From: Saccharospirillum sp.
Lineage (GTDB): Bacteria; Pseudomonadota; Gammaproteobacteria; Pseudomonadales; Natronospirillaceae
DNA length: 64,000 nucleotides
Reading direction: 5' to 3'
Assembly (NCBI GenBank): GCA_022565595.1
Contig: JAIUML010000019.1
Location: 21,722 to 85,721, forward strand
In this document: in pieces, positions 26,503 to 37,579 of the stretch
Numbering within the stretch: position 1 is the stretch's first letter
Layout: each line of letters begins with the position of its first letter
The notes under the pieces: generated by a model
The model's input: the letters and a program-made list of their open reading frames with translations, nothing else
Database searches by the model: none
Told to the model about the DNA's origin: nothing
Position numbers and translations under genes: made by a program

Positions 26503-26817
26503 ATGAAAAAATTCATGATCGGACTGTCATTGTCTGTTTTATCAGCTGTTGCAATGGCGGGAGACCCGGCCGCGGGAGAGCAAAAAGCGCGCACCTGTGC
26601 CGGTTGCCATGGTACCCAGGGTATCTCCATGGCGCCTATTTATCCCAATCTGGCTGGTCAAAAAGAGCTGTATTTCATCAGTGCCATGCAAGCCTATAAA
26701 AGCCAGGAGCGCAGGGGTGGCAATGCGGCCGTAATGTGGGGTATTGCTTCGGGTTTGTCCGATCAGGATATCAAGGATTTGGCGGCTTATTATGCCAGTC
26801 TGGGCACGGGCTCCTGA
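26503..26817 (+). CDS. Periplasmic cytochrome c, class I (c553/c4-like, 104 aa)
   Basis: A signal peptide ([19 protein letters not shown], cut before GDPAAGE) precedes one heme-binding CAGCH at about residues 31-35. A C-terminal helix ([17 protein letters not shown]) is typical of single-domain cytochrome c4/c5/c553 relatives. A likely axial Met lies in [13 protein letters not shown]. It should be a soluble electron carrier of about 8.5 kDa when mature. GAGG lies about 6 nt before ATG 26503. The divergent neighbour is a heme lipoprotein, suggesting a shared redox role. Confidence 0.92.
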   Translation: MKKFMIGLSLSVLSAVAMAGDPAAGEQKARTCAGCHGTQGISMAPIYPNLAGQKELYFISAMQAYKSQERRGGNAAVMWGIASGLSDQDIKDLAAYYASLGTGS

Positions 26818-27365
26818 GACCCATCATAAAGGGTGTGGGTGGTGGTTGGCAGTAGTGCTCAAGCACCGCCCATTGTCGCCACAATGGACGTCTTGGTTTT
26901 TACTTCAATAGCTGCAAGTCGGGCACTGTAAGGCTCGGCGACATGAGTCCACAGAAGTTGTGGATAAGTCTGTGTATACCCTCTTTATATTGACATCAAT
27001 TCGGCATGAAGCAAGCGTATTTGTCTTCTGGTTAAAAAATAGCCTATTCTAAAAAAATCAATATAAACAATAAGTTAGCTGTTTTATTTCAAGCAAAATA
27101 TTCTCTGGCTGTCCTTTGACCAAGGGTAGGTATAGTCGCACCATCGGTGTGCATAAAGTGATTCTCCAGAACCCGCATGGTTGTCATGGTTGACGTTTGT
27201 CAAGCCATATTTCGGGTGGCCTCGCTCGCCAAAAGAGGTCATTCCAGGTACACTCTCATCGATTTTTTCTGACGACGACTCAATTCGTGGGGCGCTCTAC
27301 CGGCTGCCTGAAAGGTCGCTGTTCGGAAGACTGCCTCCCCTGTCTGGCATGGAAACCGCGCACTT
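26818..27365. other. Long intergenic region between cytochrome c and nrdR
   Basis: 548 nt without a credible gene; the frames starting at 27181 and 27197 overlap nrdR in other frames and lack ribosome sites. It contains an AT-rich central part (27030-27110) and one perfect DnaA-box match TGTGGATAA at 26959-26967. Nothing matches 4.5S RNA, RNase P RNA, tmRNA or 6S RNA as far as I can judge. A non-coding RNA or a long nrdR leader is possible. Confidence 0.4.
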
Positions 27366-27824
27366 ATGCATTGCCCCTTTTGTAAAGCACAGGATACCAA
27401 GGTCATTGATTCCCGCCTGGTCGCCGAAGGCGAGCAGGTGCGCCGTCGGCGGGAGTGCCTCAATTGCGGCGAGCGTTTTACCACCTATGAAGGCGCTGAA
27501 CTGGTGCTGCCTCGGATTGTTAAGCAAAACGGCAACCGGGAGCCCTTTGACGAACGCAAATTAAGGGCGGGGTTGCAGCGGGCACTTGAAAAACGACCGG
27601 TGAGTGTTGAGGACATCGAGGCAGCCATTGTGCGCATCAAGCAGGTGTTACGCGCAACGGGCGAACGCGAACTGGATTCACGACGAGTGGGTGAAGTGGT
27701 CATGGATGAGTTGCGGGAACTGGACGAAGTGGCCTACGTCCGCTTTGCCTCGGTCTATCGCAGTTTTCAGGATTTAAGTGAATTTCGCAGCGAAATCGAT
27801 CGCCTTGAAAAGAAAGGCGGTTAA
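27366..27824 (+). CDS. nrdR: Transcriptional repressor NrdR
   Basis: The 152-residue repressor of ribonucleotide reductase genes. An N-terminal zinc ribbon (CPFC...CLNC, residues 3-34) is followed by RFTTYE and an ATP-cone domain (about 49-139: [34 protein letters not shown]), which binds ATP/dATP. Length and start MHCPFC match the family. The stop shares one base with the ribD ATG (TAATG), so it heads the nrdR-ribD unit. nrdR-ribD-rib-nusB is the usual gammaproteobacterial order. Confidence 0.98.
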   Translation: MHCPFCKAQDTKVIDSRLVAEGEQVRRRRECLNCGERFTTYEGAELVLPRIVKQNGNREPFDERKLRAGLQRALEKRPVSVEDIEAAIVRIKQVLRATGERELDSRRVGEVVMDELRELDEVAYVRFASVYRSFQDLSEFRSEIDRLEKKGG

Positions 27825-28936
27825 TGAAGCCCTCTACCACGAAACACAGCGATGAATTCTGGATGGCGCAGGCGCTGACCCTGGCGCGACGGGGTTTGAA
27901 CACGACCACGCCAAATCCGGCGGTTGGCTGTGTCATTGTCAAGGATGGCAACAAGGTGGGCGAAGGTTATCACCTCAAGGCCGGCACCCCGCACGCAGAA
28001 GTGCATGCGCTGGCGGCGGCGGGCCCGCTCGCTCAAGGAGCAACGGCTTACGTGACTCTGGAGCCCTGCAGCCATCATGGTCGCACACCGCCCTGCGCCG
28101 ATGCGCTGATCGCAGCCGGCGTTGCTCGAGTGGTCTGTGCCATAGAAGATCCCAACCCCAGGGTGGCGGGTCAGGGCATGGCCAGGCTTGCCAGTGCAGG
28201 TATCGAGACGCGTTCGGGTGTGTTATCAGAAGAGGCCGAAGCAGTGAATCTCGGGTTTTTGCATCGCATGCGCACTGGCAAGCCCTGGTTGCGCTTGAAA
28301 ATGGCCAGCAGCCTTGACGGTGGTACCGCTCTGACGAATGGCGAGAGCCAGTGGATAACGGGTCCAGAGGCTCGTCAGGACGTACAACATGGTCGCGCAG
28401 CTGCCTGTGCAATACTCACGGGTATAGGCACGGTTCTGGCCGATGACCCCGCCTTGAACGTACGACTGGATGGCGTCGAACGCCAACCCGATCGTGTGGT
28501 GCTGGATTCACAATTGCGCATGCCGATCACAGCCCGAATGTTGACCTTGCCGGGCAATACCTGGGTGTTGCATGGACCGGATGTGCCCACAGACCGGTTA
28601 AAAGCGCTGTCCAGCGCTGGTGCCAGGCCAGTCGCCATACCATTGAGTGATGATCAAAGTCTGGACATTTCAGCGGTGCTGGACTGGTTGGGCGCACAAT
28701 CCTGGAACCTGATATGGGTCGAGTGCGGTGCTCGGCTGGCGGGTTCACTGGTGGGCGGTGGCTGGGTCAATGAGCTTTGGTTGTATCAAGCGCCCAGGCT
28801 GCTCGGTTCATCCGTACGGCCCTTGCTGGATTGGTCGATCTCGTCGCTGGCGGACGCCTTGTCACCAGAGGTGTTGGATGTCCGGCAGGTGGGCTCGGAC
28901 ATCCGTTGGCGCTTGCAACTGAAAACCGCTTGTTAA
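27824..28936 (+). CDS. ribD: Bifunctional pyrimidine deaminase/reductase of riboflavin synthesis
   Basis: A 370-residue enzyme for steps 2 and 3 of riboflavin synthesis. The N-terminal deaminase (residues 1-145) has zinc motif HAEVHAL and PCSHHGRTPPC. The C-terminal NADPH-dependent reductase (about 150-365) starts with RPWLRLK-like KPWLRLKMASSLDGGTAL and contains DPALNVRL. It is translationally coupled to nrdR. The usual next gene, ribE (riboflavin synthase), is missing: only 160 nt separate ribD from ribBX. Confidence 0.97.
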   Translation: MKPSTTKHSDEFWMAQALTLARRGLNTTTPNPAVGCVIVKDGNKVGEGYHLKAGTPHAEVHALAAAGPLAQGATAYVTLEPCSHHGRTPPCADALIAAGVARVVCAIEDPNPRVAGQGMARLASAGIETRSGVLSEEAEAVNLGFLHRMRTGKPWLRLKMASSLDGGTALTNGESQWITGPEARQDVQHGRAAACAILTGIGTVLADDPALNVRLDGVERQPDRVVLDSQLRMPITARMLTLPGNTWVLHGPDVPTDRLKALSSAGARPVAIPLSDDQSLDISAVLDWLGAQSWNLIWVECGARLAGSLVGGGWVNELWLYQAPRLLGSSVRPLLDWSISSLADALSPEVLDVRQVGSDIRWRLQLKTAC

Positions 28937-29046
28937 AGCGCTTGATCACTTGAATTTATAGTGCACCGCCCGCATTTCGGGCCCATTGTCAGGCAGGGAC
29001 TCCGGCTGAGTATCCAGCTCAAGGAATCATACAGTATTCTCGGGTT

Positions 29047-29065
29047 GCTACGCAGAAGGCGTAGC
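29047..29065 (+). promoter_or_regulatory. Leader hairpin before ribBX
   Basis: Perfect 7-bp stem GCTACGC/GCGTAGC with loop AGAAG, about 32 nt before the ribBX start. The 160-nt gap has none of the conserved FMN-riboswitch strings, so I do not call a riboswitch. Confidence 0.35.
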
Positions 29066-29096
29066 GACTGAACCAACATGACCAACGAGGCCGCCT

Positions 29097-30221
29097 GTGG
29101 CATTAAACAATATTGCAGAGATCATTGAAGACATACGCCAGGGGAAGCCCGTCATTCTGATGGACGATGAAGATCGCGAAAACGAAGGTGATTTGATCGT
29201 AGCGGCAGAGAAGGTGACGCCTGAGATTGTCAACTTCATGGCATCCAAAGCCCGTGGCCTGATTTGTCTGACCCTGACCGGTGAACGCTGTGACTTTCTT
29301 GGTCTGGAACCCATGGTCAAAAAGGACAACGGTTCCGCCTACGGAACCCCCTTCACCAATTCTATTGAAGCGGCCGAGGGCGTGACGACGGGCATATCGG
29401 CCGCCGATCGCGCGCGTACCATCAAGGTCGCCGTTGATCCAGACAGCAAACCTTCTGACATCGTGCAGCCAGGCCATATCTTCCCTTTGCGTGCTCAACC
29501 GGGTGGCGTACTGAGTCGTGCAGGCCATACCGAAGCCGGTTGTGATCTGGCACGAATGGCTGGGCTGATTCCGGCCGCCGCCATCGTCGAAATCATGAAA
29601 GAAGATGGCAGCATGGCTCGCCGGCCCGATCTCGAAGTGTTTGCCGAAGAGCACGGGCTGAAAATCGGCACCATTGCCGATCTGATCCACTACCGCATTC
29701 TGAATGAACGGACCATTGAACGCGTCGACCATCGTAACCTCAGCACCCGAGAAGGGGATTTCGACGTTCATGTCTTCCGTGACAGCCTGGTTGGTGGCAT
29801 GCACATGGCGTTGACCCTGGGTGGGCCTTTCCAGCCAGAGGAGCCGACCATGGTCAGGGTACACGTTGCCCAGACTTTGAGAGATTTGCTGGGCGTCAAA
29901 CCGCCCAAGGGCCATGGCTGGACACTGGACGCGGCGATGAAGTGCGTAGCCGAGGAAGGACGTGGCTGTGTGGTCTTGCTGGATGTCCAGCAGACGCCGG
30001 ATGTGATGACGGAAATGTCACTCTATCACGACGACAGCAGCCGCAAACGCAATCCCAACGTCGACAAGTACGGCACCTATACCACCATTGGTACCGGCTC
30101 CCAGATTTTGCGTGAACTGGGTATAGGCAAGATGCGCCTGCTCAGTTCACCAATGAAATTTGGTGGGATATCCGGTTTCGACCTTGAAGTGACCGAGTAC
30201 ATACCGGCCGACGCCGACTGA
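29097..30221 (+). CDS. ribBX: 3,4-dihydroxy-2-butanone 4-phosphate synthase with degenerate GTP-cyclohydrolase-like domain (RibBX type)
   Basis: The N-terminal domain (about 1-200) is a clear Rib[51 protein letters not shown]. It makes the four-carbon unit of riboflavin from ribulose 5-phosphate. The C-terminal about 165 residues look like RibA by position but lack the zinc cysteine pattern CxxGDxxxSxRCDCG and most catalytic residues, as in RibBX proteins described from Proteobacteria. GTP cyclohydrolase II must come from another ribA. The start is GTG 29097 with GAGG 5-6 nt upstream. ribH follows 65 nt later. Confidence 0.9.
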   Translation: MALNNIAEIIEDIRQGKPVILMDDEDRENEGDLIVAAEKVTPEIVNFMASKARGLICLTLTGERCDFLGLEPMVKKDNGSAYGTPFTNSIEAAEGVTTGISAADRARTIKVAVDPDSKPSDIVQPGHIFPLRAQPGGVLSRAGHTEAGCDLARMAGLIPAAAIVEIMKEDGSMARRPDLEVFAEEHGLKIGTIADLIHYRILNERTIERVDHRNLSTREGDFDVHVFRDSLVGGMHMALTLGGPFQPEEPTMVRVHVAQTLRDLLGVKPPKGHGWTLDAAMKCVAEEGRGCVVLLDVQQTPDVMTEMSLYHDDSSRKRNPNVDKYGTYTTIGTGSQILRELGIGKMRLLSSPMKFGGISGFDLEVTEYIPADAD

Positions 30222-30286
30222 GCGTCTGTTGACCCGAATTACCTGTTAGAATAGGGCGACGAACCGCCCCCAAAAAGGACAGTTGC

Positions 30287-30775
30287 ATGACTCAACCCAT
30301 TTCCCAATTGAAAACCCTGGAAGGCGACTTCTCCGCCAATGAAGGCCAGTACGCCATCGTCGTTACCCGCTGGAACAGCTTTGTTGTCGAAAGCCTGCTG
30401 GAAGGCGCCGTCGATGCGCTGCGTCGCCATGGCATCAAGGACGATCAGATCACCATCGTGCGTATGCCAGGTGCCTATGAATTGCCACTGGTCTGCCAGA
30501 AACTGGCAGCGACTGACCGATACGATGCCATTGTTGCCCTGGGTGCTGTGATTCGTGGCAGTACGCCCCACTTTGACTATGTTGCTGGCGAAGCAGCTGG
30601 CGGTTTGGGGTCGGTTTCTCTGTCGGCTGATATCCCAGTGGTCTTTGGTGTTCTGACGGTCGACTCCATCGAACAGGCAATCGAACGAGCAGGGACCAAG
30701 GCAGGTAACAAGGGTGCAGAGTCGGCTCTGGTAGCGCTGGAAATGGTTAATCTGTTCAAGCAAATTGGGGCCTGA
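30287..30775 (+). CDS. ribH: 6,7-dimethyl-8-ribityllumazine synthase
   Basis: A 162-residue subunit of the icosahedral or decameric enzyme condensing the RibB product with the pyrimidine intermediate. Landmarks: [55 protein letters not shown] with the catalytic His, and [24 protein letters not shown]. Length is standard. A small hairpin (GGGCG/CGCCC) precedes the AAGGA ribosome site. The stop lies 2 nt before the nusB ATG, so the two are coupled. Confidence 0.98.
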   Translation: MTQPISQLKTLEGDFSANEGQYAIVVTRWNSFVVESLLEGAVDALRRHGIKDDQITIVRMPGAYELPLVCQKLAATDRYDAIVALGAVIRGSTPHFDYVAGEAAGGLGSVSLSADIPVVFGVLTVDSIEQAIERAGTKAGNKGAESALVALEMVNLFKQIGA

Positions 30776-30777
30776 TC

Positions 30778-31233
30778 ATGAGTCAACGCCCAAACATGGC
30801 CGCCCGCCGCAAGGCACGCCGCCTCGCTCTTCAGGCGCTTTACCAGTGGCACATTACGTCCAACTCGGTCAGCCAGATCGAAGCCGAGTTCCTGACCGAT
30901 AACGACATGAGCAAGGTTGACCAGGAGTATTTCTCCGAAGTTGTACGTGGCGTACCCGCAACCCGCTCCGAACTCGACGACCACATCGAGACCTTTACCG
31001 ATCGCCCGGTAAAGGACATGACCCCGGTCGAACTGGCAATCCTGCGCATGGGTGCCTACGAACTGATTCACCGCATTGATGTTCCGTTCAAGGTCATCAT
31101 CAACGAAGGGGTGGAACTGTCCAAGATCTTTGGCGCCAGTGAAGGGCACCGTTATGTGAATGGGGTGTTGGATAAGCTGGCGCAGCGGTTGCGGGTGACT
31201 GAGGTTGCGGCTGGGCGGAAAGCCAGGGAGTAG
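30778..31233 (+). CDS. nusB: Transcription antitermination factor NusB
   Basis: A 151-residue all-helical RNA-binding protein that, with S10, joins the antitermination complex on rRNA operons. Landmarks: basic start AARRKARRLALQALYQW, then EYFSEVVRGV, MTPVELAILRMGAYEL and VIINEGVELSKIFGASEGHRYVNGVLDKLA. It lies 2 nt after ribH. The usual following thiL is absent; a hairpin repeat and convergent parE follow instead. Confidence 0.97.
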   Translation: MSQRPNMAARRKARRLALQALYQWHITSNSVSQIEAEFLTDNDMSKVDQEYFSEVVRGVPATRSELDDHIETFTDRPVKDMTPVELAILRMGAYELIHRIDVPFKVIINEGVELSKIFGASEGHRYVNGVLDKLAQRLRVTEVAAGRKARE

Positions 31234-31261
31234 GGTAGGAAGGTTTTTTATAGTGCCCTGT

Positions 31262-31303
31262 CCCCCCTCACCCAACCCTCTCACCCTTAGGGGGTGAGGG
31301 GGG
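31262..31303. terminator. CCCTCACCC-type hairpin between convergent nusB and parE
   Basis: 12-bp perfect arms CCCCCCTCACCC and GGGTGAGGGGGG. The word CCCCTCACCCAACCCTCTC is shared exactly with the hairpin at 45916-45959, another convergent junction, so this is a repeat family acting as a transcription barrier or mRNA 3'-end stabiliser. Confidence 0.65.
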
Positions 31304-31315
31304 ATTAAAAACCCC

Positions 31316-34142
<2,827 letters not shown>

Positions 34143-34291
34143 AGCTACTTCCGCTTGGAGAACGGTTACAGCGTCATTTTTACACAAAGAATAGCCAAAT
34201 TGTAAGCGTTTATGCTGATTTCGAGAGGTTGATCTCAGCTTTAGGGGTTTTATTGGTCAGATCGAGAAAAGAATGGGAAACAACCAGGGCG

Positions 34292-34738
34292 TCAAAGGCT
34301 TGGGACCCAGGCATGGCGTGTAATGCCGTGGCGTAGTAAATGCGCTAGCCATTCGCTCAAGTAGACGTTGGCTTGGGCTTTTTCGTCAATCTGGTACATT
34401 CGGTCATTGGGGTAGCGGTACACCCCCGATAGCTGCTTGCCCTGTGTCCAGGTGACCACCTCTGCCATGCGAGCATCATGGTATAGCCTTAACGTCAGGG
34501 CTACTTCGCGCATTGGGGGCGGCATTTCCGGGTTCACTTTGCTGATGTTCAGGGTGGTGGTGAACTTGAAGCGCTCCATAACCTCAATGAACACCTCTAC
34601 CTCAGAACCGCTTGGGCTGGTCCAGTAAAATTCGTATCTCGGTGCTTCACAGTCACCCAGCAGCTTTTCGAGGCGCAGATAATTGGCCTCGTTCAGCGCA
34701 TTCTGTTCTGCCAGATCCGGTATATAGCGCTTTGCCAT
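34292..34738 (-). CDS. yqiB: DUF1249 domain protein, YqiB family
   Basis: A 148-residue cytoplasmic protein; residues 1-140 match the DUF1249 pattern (YIPDLAEQNALNEANYLRLEKLL, then VEVFIEVMERFKFTTTLNISK, LTLRLYHDARMAEVVTW, YPNDRMYQIDEKAQANVYLSEWLAHLLRHG). Function is unknown, but the gene is conserved between nudF and cpdA in enterics and relatives, exactly as here. ATG 34738 is 6 nt after the nudF stop. Confidence 0.9.
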   Translation of the reverse strand: MAKRYIPDLAEQNALNEANYLRLEKLLGDCEAPRYEFYWTSPSGSEVEVFIEVMERFKFTTTLNISKVNPEMPPPMREVALTLRLYHDARMAEVVTWTQGKQLSGVYRYPNDRMYQIDEKAQANVYLSEWLAHLLRHGITRHAWVPSL

Positions 34739-34744
34739 CGTTAC

Positions 34745-35353
34745 TTATTCACTCCAGAGCTTTCGCAGCTTGGCTTCATTGAGTTGCAGCCAGAGTAGAG
34801 AGATCAGGCTGGCGGCGTTGTTAATGGTGCCATCGGCGCACCAGGCGTAGGCCTGGGCGAGAGGCACTCTGTGTACACGAATGTCCTCGCCTTCGCTGTC
34901 GAGCCCGTGTATGCCGCCCGCCCCCACGCTGTCGACTTCACCGACATAGAGGAACACGCGTTCGTTGGTGCCACCGGGGGATGGCAGATACTCGGTAATG
35001 GGGTGCAGTCGGTTGATCTCAATGTCCGCTTCTTCGATGGCCTCACGATGGGCCACCTCCTCAGGCGCTTCGTCCTTGTCGATCAGGCCTGCGACGACCT
35101 CCAGCAACCAGGGATTGCTCTCTTTCAGGGCACCGACGCGAAACTGCTCAATCAGCACCACATGATTGGTCACCAGATCAACCGGCAAGACGCAGACCGC
35201 ATCATGCCGATCCATTAGCTCGCGTTGGATGCTGATCTGGCCTCCCTTGAAGGTCTGGTGAGACACCGTCAGTCGGTCCATTCGATAGAAGCCCTCGTAC
35301 AAAGGTTCTGTCTGGTCAATCTGGAACTGAAAGGCTCTGGTGTCTCTGGTCAT
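34745..35353 (-). CDS. nudF: ADP-ribose pyrophosphatase, Nudix family
   Basis: A 202-residue Nudix hydrolase cleaving ADP-ribose to AMP and ribose 5-phosphate. The Nudix box reads GLIDKDEAPEEVAHREAIEEADI, fitting Gx5Ex7REUxEE. Flanking VLIEQFRVGAL and YLPSPGGTNERVFLYVG fit the NudF subgroup. AGGAA lies about 9 nt before ATG 35353. It heads the leftward nudF-yqiB unit and diverges from tolC. Confidence 0.95.
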   Translation of the reverse strand: MTRDTRAFQFQIDQTEPLYEGFYRMDRLTVSHQTFKGGQISIQRELMDRHDAVCVLPVDLVTNHVVLIEQFRVGALKESNPWLLEVVAGLIDKDEAPEEVAHREAIEEADIEINRLHPITEYLPSPGGTNERVFLYVGEVDSVGAGGIHGLDSEGEDIRVHRVPLAQAYAWCADGTINNAASLISLLWLQLNEAKLRKLWSE

Positions 35354-35391
35354 CTGTTTCGTTCCTGCGGGTTCTGTTTCAGTATAACGGG

Positions 35392-35413
35392 CAATCTGCT
35401 TTCGGTCAGATTG
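35392..35413. promoter_or_regulatory. Inverted repeat in the nudF-tolC divergent region
   Basis: CAATCTG and CAGATTG are exact reverse complements 8 nt apart. It lies 39 nt upstream of nudF and about 150 nt upstream of tolC. It may be an operator; no known regulator motif is recognised. Confidence 0.35.
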
Positions 35414-35566
35414 TGGGCTGTAAAAGTGTCGAATCGATGACCCGATGACTTTTGGCGCTGGCCAGGTATTGAGCGGACGGCGTAAAGTGTGGATGTTATT
35501 GTGCCCTTTGCCTGTCAGGTGGGCATAATGCGTCCTGTTCTCATCAGCGGAAAAGAGTTCAATTAC

Positions 35567-36895
35567 ATGAAGGGTATCAAATTTATAACAACGATGGCGG
35601 CTACTTTGTTCAGTGCATCGGCCATGGCTCAGGTTTCCCTGTCGGAAGTCTATGAACAGGCGCTGGTGAATGACCCCACTTTGACGATTCAGCAGCTCAA
35701 TAGTGATACAGCGTCTGCCCAGGTGCGAAGCGGTCGCAGTGAACTACTGCCGAGAGTTAATGCCAGCGCAAGCTATGAGGTGTCCGGAAGCTGCGCAGGT
35801 GCCTCTCTTCAATTTGCGCCGAATTTTGACGATTGCCAGTCAGTGGGCGCACGCATAACTGCGAGCCAGAATATTTTTGCTTTGGCTGCCATCGATGCCT
35901 ATGAGGCGTTGAAATTGAATGCCAACAGGGCGGAAATAGAGACCGAAGCGGCTCGGCAGACCCTGATGGTGCGCGTGGCAGAAGCCTACGTTGATGTGTT
36001 GCGTGCGCAGGAAGCACGGGATTCCAGCGCCTCCCAGTTACGTGCGGTTGATCGACAGTTTCAACAGACAGAGCAGAGATACGAAGTCGGACTGGTGACG
36101 ATCACCGACGTGTTGGACGCCCAGGCGACGCTGGATCAAACTCGGGTTGCCTTGATCCGAGCCGAGAGTCAGTACGACATTGCGCTACAGAATCTTTATG
36201 TTCTCACCGGGTCTGTACCCGAATCTGTTCTAGCCCTTAGCGCGGATTTCCCCATCGTCCTCCCCGAAGACAGCACAGTCGCGGAGTGGGTGGCTTTTGC
36301 GCTGGACAATCACCCCGATGTGCTAGCGGCGCAAAAAGGTCTTGAGTCTGGCGAGCGGGAATTGCAGGCGCGGCGTAACAACCGTCTACCGGTGGTCAGT
36401 GCCAATGCCAGTATCAACTATGGAGACGACCCGACCGACGGTCTGGACTTCGAAGACCGCGTCAGTAGTTCAATTTCCTTGTCCGTGTCGGTACCGCTTT
36501 ATACCGGCGGAGCGACGCAGTCTCAGATTGTCACCACAGGCTTGCGCAATAACATTGCCGAGCAACAACTGGAACTGCTCAAGCGCAATATCAGAGTGCA
36601 GGTCACTAACCTGTATCGGGAAGTGCGGACATCGGTGCAAAACGTCTCGGCGCAACAGCAGGTCGTGCGTTCTCGCGAAAGCGCCCTGCAGGCCACCGAG
36701 GTGGGCTATGAAGTGGGTACGCGCAATATAGTGGAAGTTTTGAATGCCCAGCAGGCCCTCTTTGCGGCGCGTCAGGCTTATGCCAATGCCCGCTTCGATT
36801 ACCTGTTGAACAATTTACGCCTCAAACAGGCTGCCGGTCAGTTGCGGCAAGCGGATCTCGATAACATCGATCGTTTTCTGGTTGCCAGTCAATGA
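35567..36895 (+). CDS. tolC: TolC-family outer-membrane efflux protein
   Basis: The 442-residue precursor has a Sec signal (MKGIKFITTMAATLFSASAMA, cut before QVSLSEVYEQAL). Two repeated outer-membrane-factor domains follow, with long helices (TLMVRVAEAYVDVLRAQEA; VTNLYREVRTSVQNVSAQQQVV) and paired VGLVTITDVLDAQATLDQT and VGTRNIVEVLNAQQALFAA. As a trimer it forms the exit duct for type I secretion and RND/MFS pumps. ATG 35567 is chosen over an upstream in-frame ATG because it yields a proper signal peptide. The gst gene overlaps its stop by 4 nt. No pump partner is adjacent. Confidence 0.95.
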   Translation: MKGIKFITTMAATLFSASAMAQVSLSEVYEQALVNDPTLTIQQLNSDTASAQVRSGRSELLPRVNASASYEVSGSCAGASLQFAPNFDDCQSVGARITASQNIFALAAIDAYEALKLNANRAEIETEAARQTLMVRVAEAYVDVLRAQEARDSSASQLRAVDRQFQQTEQRYEVGLVTITDVLDAQATLDQTRVALIRAESQYDIALQNLYVLTGSVPESVLALSADFPIVLPEDSTVAEWVAFALDNHPDVLAAQKGLESGERELQARRNNRLPVVSANASINYGDDPTDGLDFEDRVSSSISLSVSVPLYTGGATQSQIVTTGLRNNIAEQQLELLKRNIRVQVTNLYREVRTSVQNVSAQQQVVRSRESALQATEVGYEVGTRNIVEVLNAQQALFAARQAYANARFDYLLNNLRLKQAAGQLRQADLDNIDRFLVASQ

Positions 36896-37560
36896 TACGG
36901 GTTCACCATCTGGCTCAGTCCCGGTCTCACCGCATCCTCTGGCTGCTGGAAGAGTTGGGGCTGGATTATGCCGTCGAGGTTTATGACCGGAACCCGCGAA
37001 CCCTGCTGGCCCCGCCTGCCCTGAAAAAGCTGCACCCTCTGGGTAAATCACCCCTGGTTACGCTGGAAGATGGCACTCTGCTGGCGGAGTCTGGCGCCAT
37101 ACTGGAAAGCCTGGTGCATTTGCATCCGGAGCCGGCACTGGCGGTCGAGCCCGGAGAGGACGGCTGGCGCGACTATCTCTATTGGTTGCATTACGCCGAA
37201 GGCTCGCTGATGCCATTATTGGTGATGACGTTGGTGTTTCGGCGCATACCCAAGGGGCCCATGCCGTTTTTTATCCGGCCGGTGGCCAAGGCCATCAGTA
37301 AAAAAGTGATTCAGACCTACATACAGCCGCAACTGGATGATCATCTGATGCTGCTTGAAAGGTGGTTCAGCCAGAACAACTGGTGTGCCGGAAATCGCTT
37401 CAGTGCAGCCGACATCCAACTGGGCTACCCGATCGAGGCCTTGACCAGCCGTTCTTCCGGGCTGGAGAAGGCGCCCTCCTTGCTGGCCTATATGGAGCGG
37501 TTGCGGCAGCGGCCCGCTTACCAGGAGGCGGAACGCAAAGGCGGCCCGATTTCATTGTAG
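36892..37560 (+). CDS. Glutathione S-transferase family protein
   Basis: A 222-residue cytosolic protein. The thioredoxin-like domain (1-80) has SRSHRILWLLEELGLDYAVEVYDR, LHPLGKSPLVTLEDG and LAESGAILESL (glutathione site). The helical C-domain has GNRFSAADIQLGYPIEAL. A Ser in SRSH is the likely catalytic residue. The substrate is unknown; the class resembles detoxifying bacterial GSTs. It overlaps tolC by 4 nt, so the two are co-translated and may share a detoxification theme. Confidence 0.93.
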   Translation: MIRVHHLAQSRSHRILWLLEELGLDYAVEVYDRNPRTLLAPPALKKLHPLGKSPLVTLEDGTLLAESGAILESLVHLHPEPALAVEPGEDGWRDYLYWLHYAEGSLMPLLVMTLVFRRIPKGPMPFFIRPVAKAISKKVIQTYIQPQLDDHLMLLERWFSQNNWCAGNRFSAADIQLGYPIEALTSRSSGLEKAPSLLAYMERLRQRPAYQEAERKGGPISL

Positions 37561-37579
37561 GATGAGACGTCGCGGCGCT

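Noticed and set aside
27181..27564. Rightward frame of 127 codons overlapping nrdR
   Set aside because: No ribosome site, overlaps a certain gene in another frame and resembles no protein family.
28937..29096. FMN riboswitch before ribBX
   Set aside because: The conserved FMN-element strings are absent; only a simple 7-bp hairpin is present.
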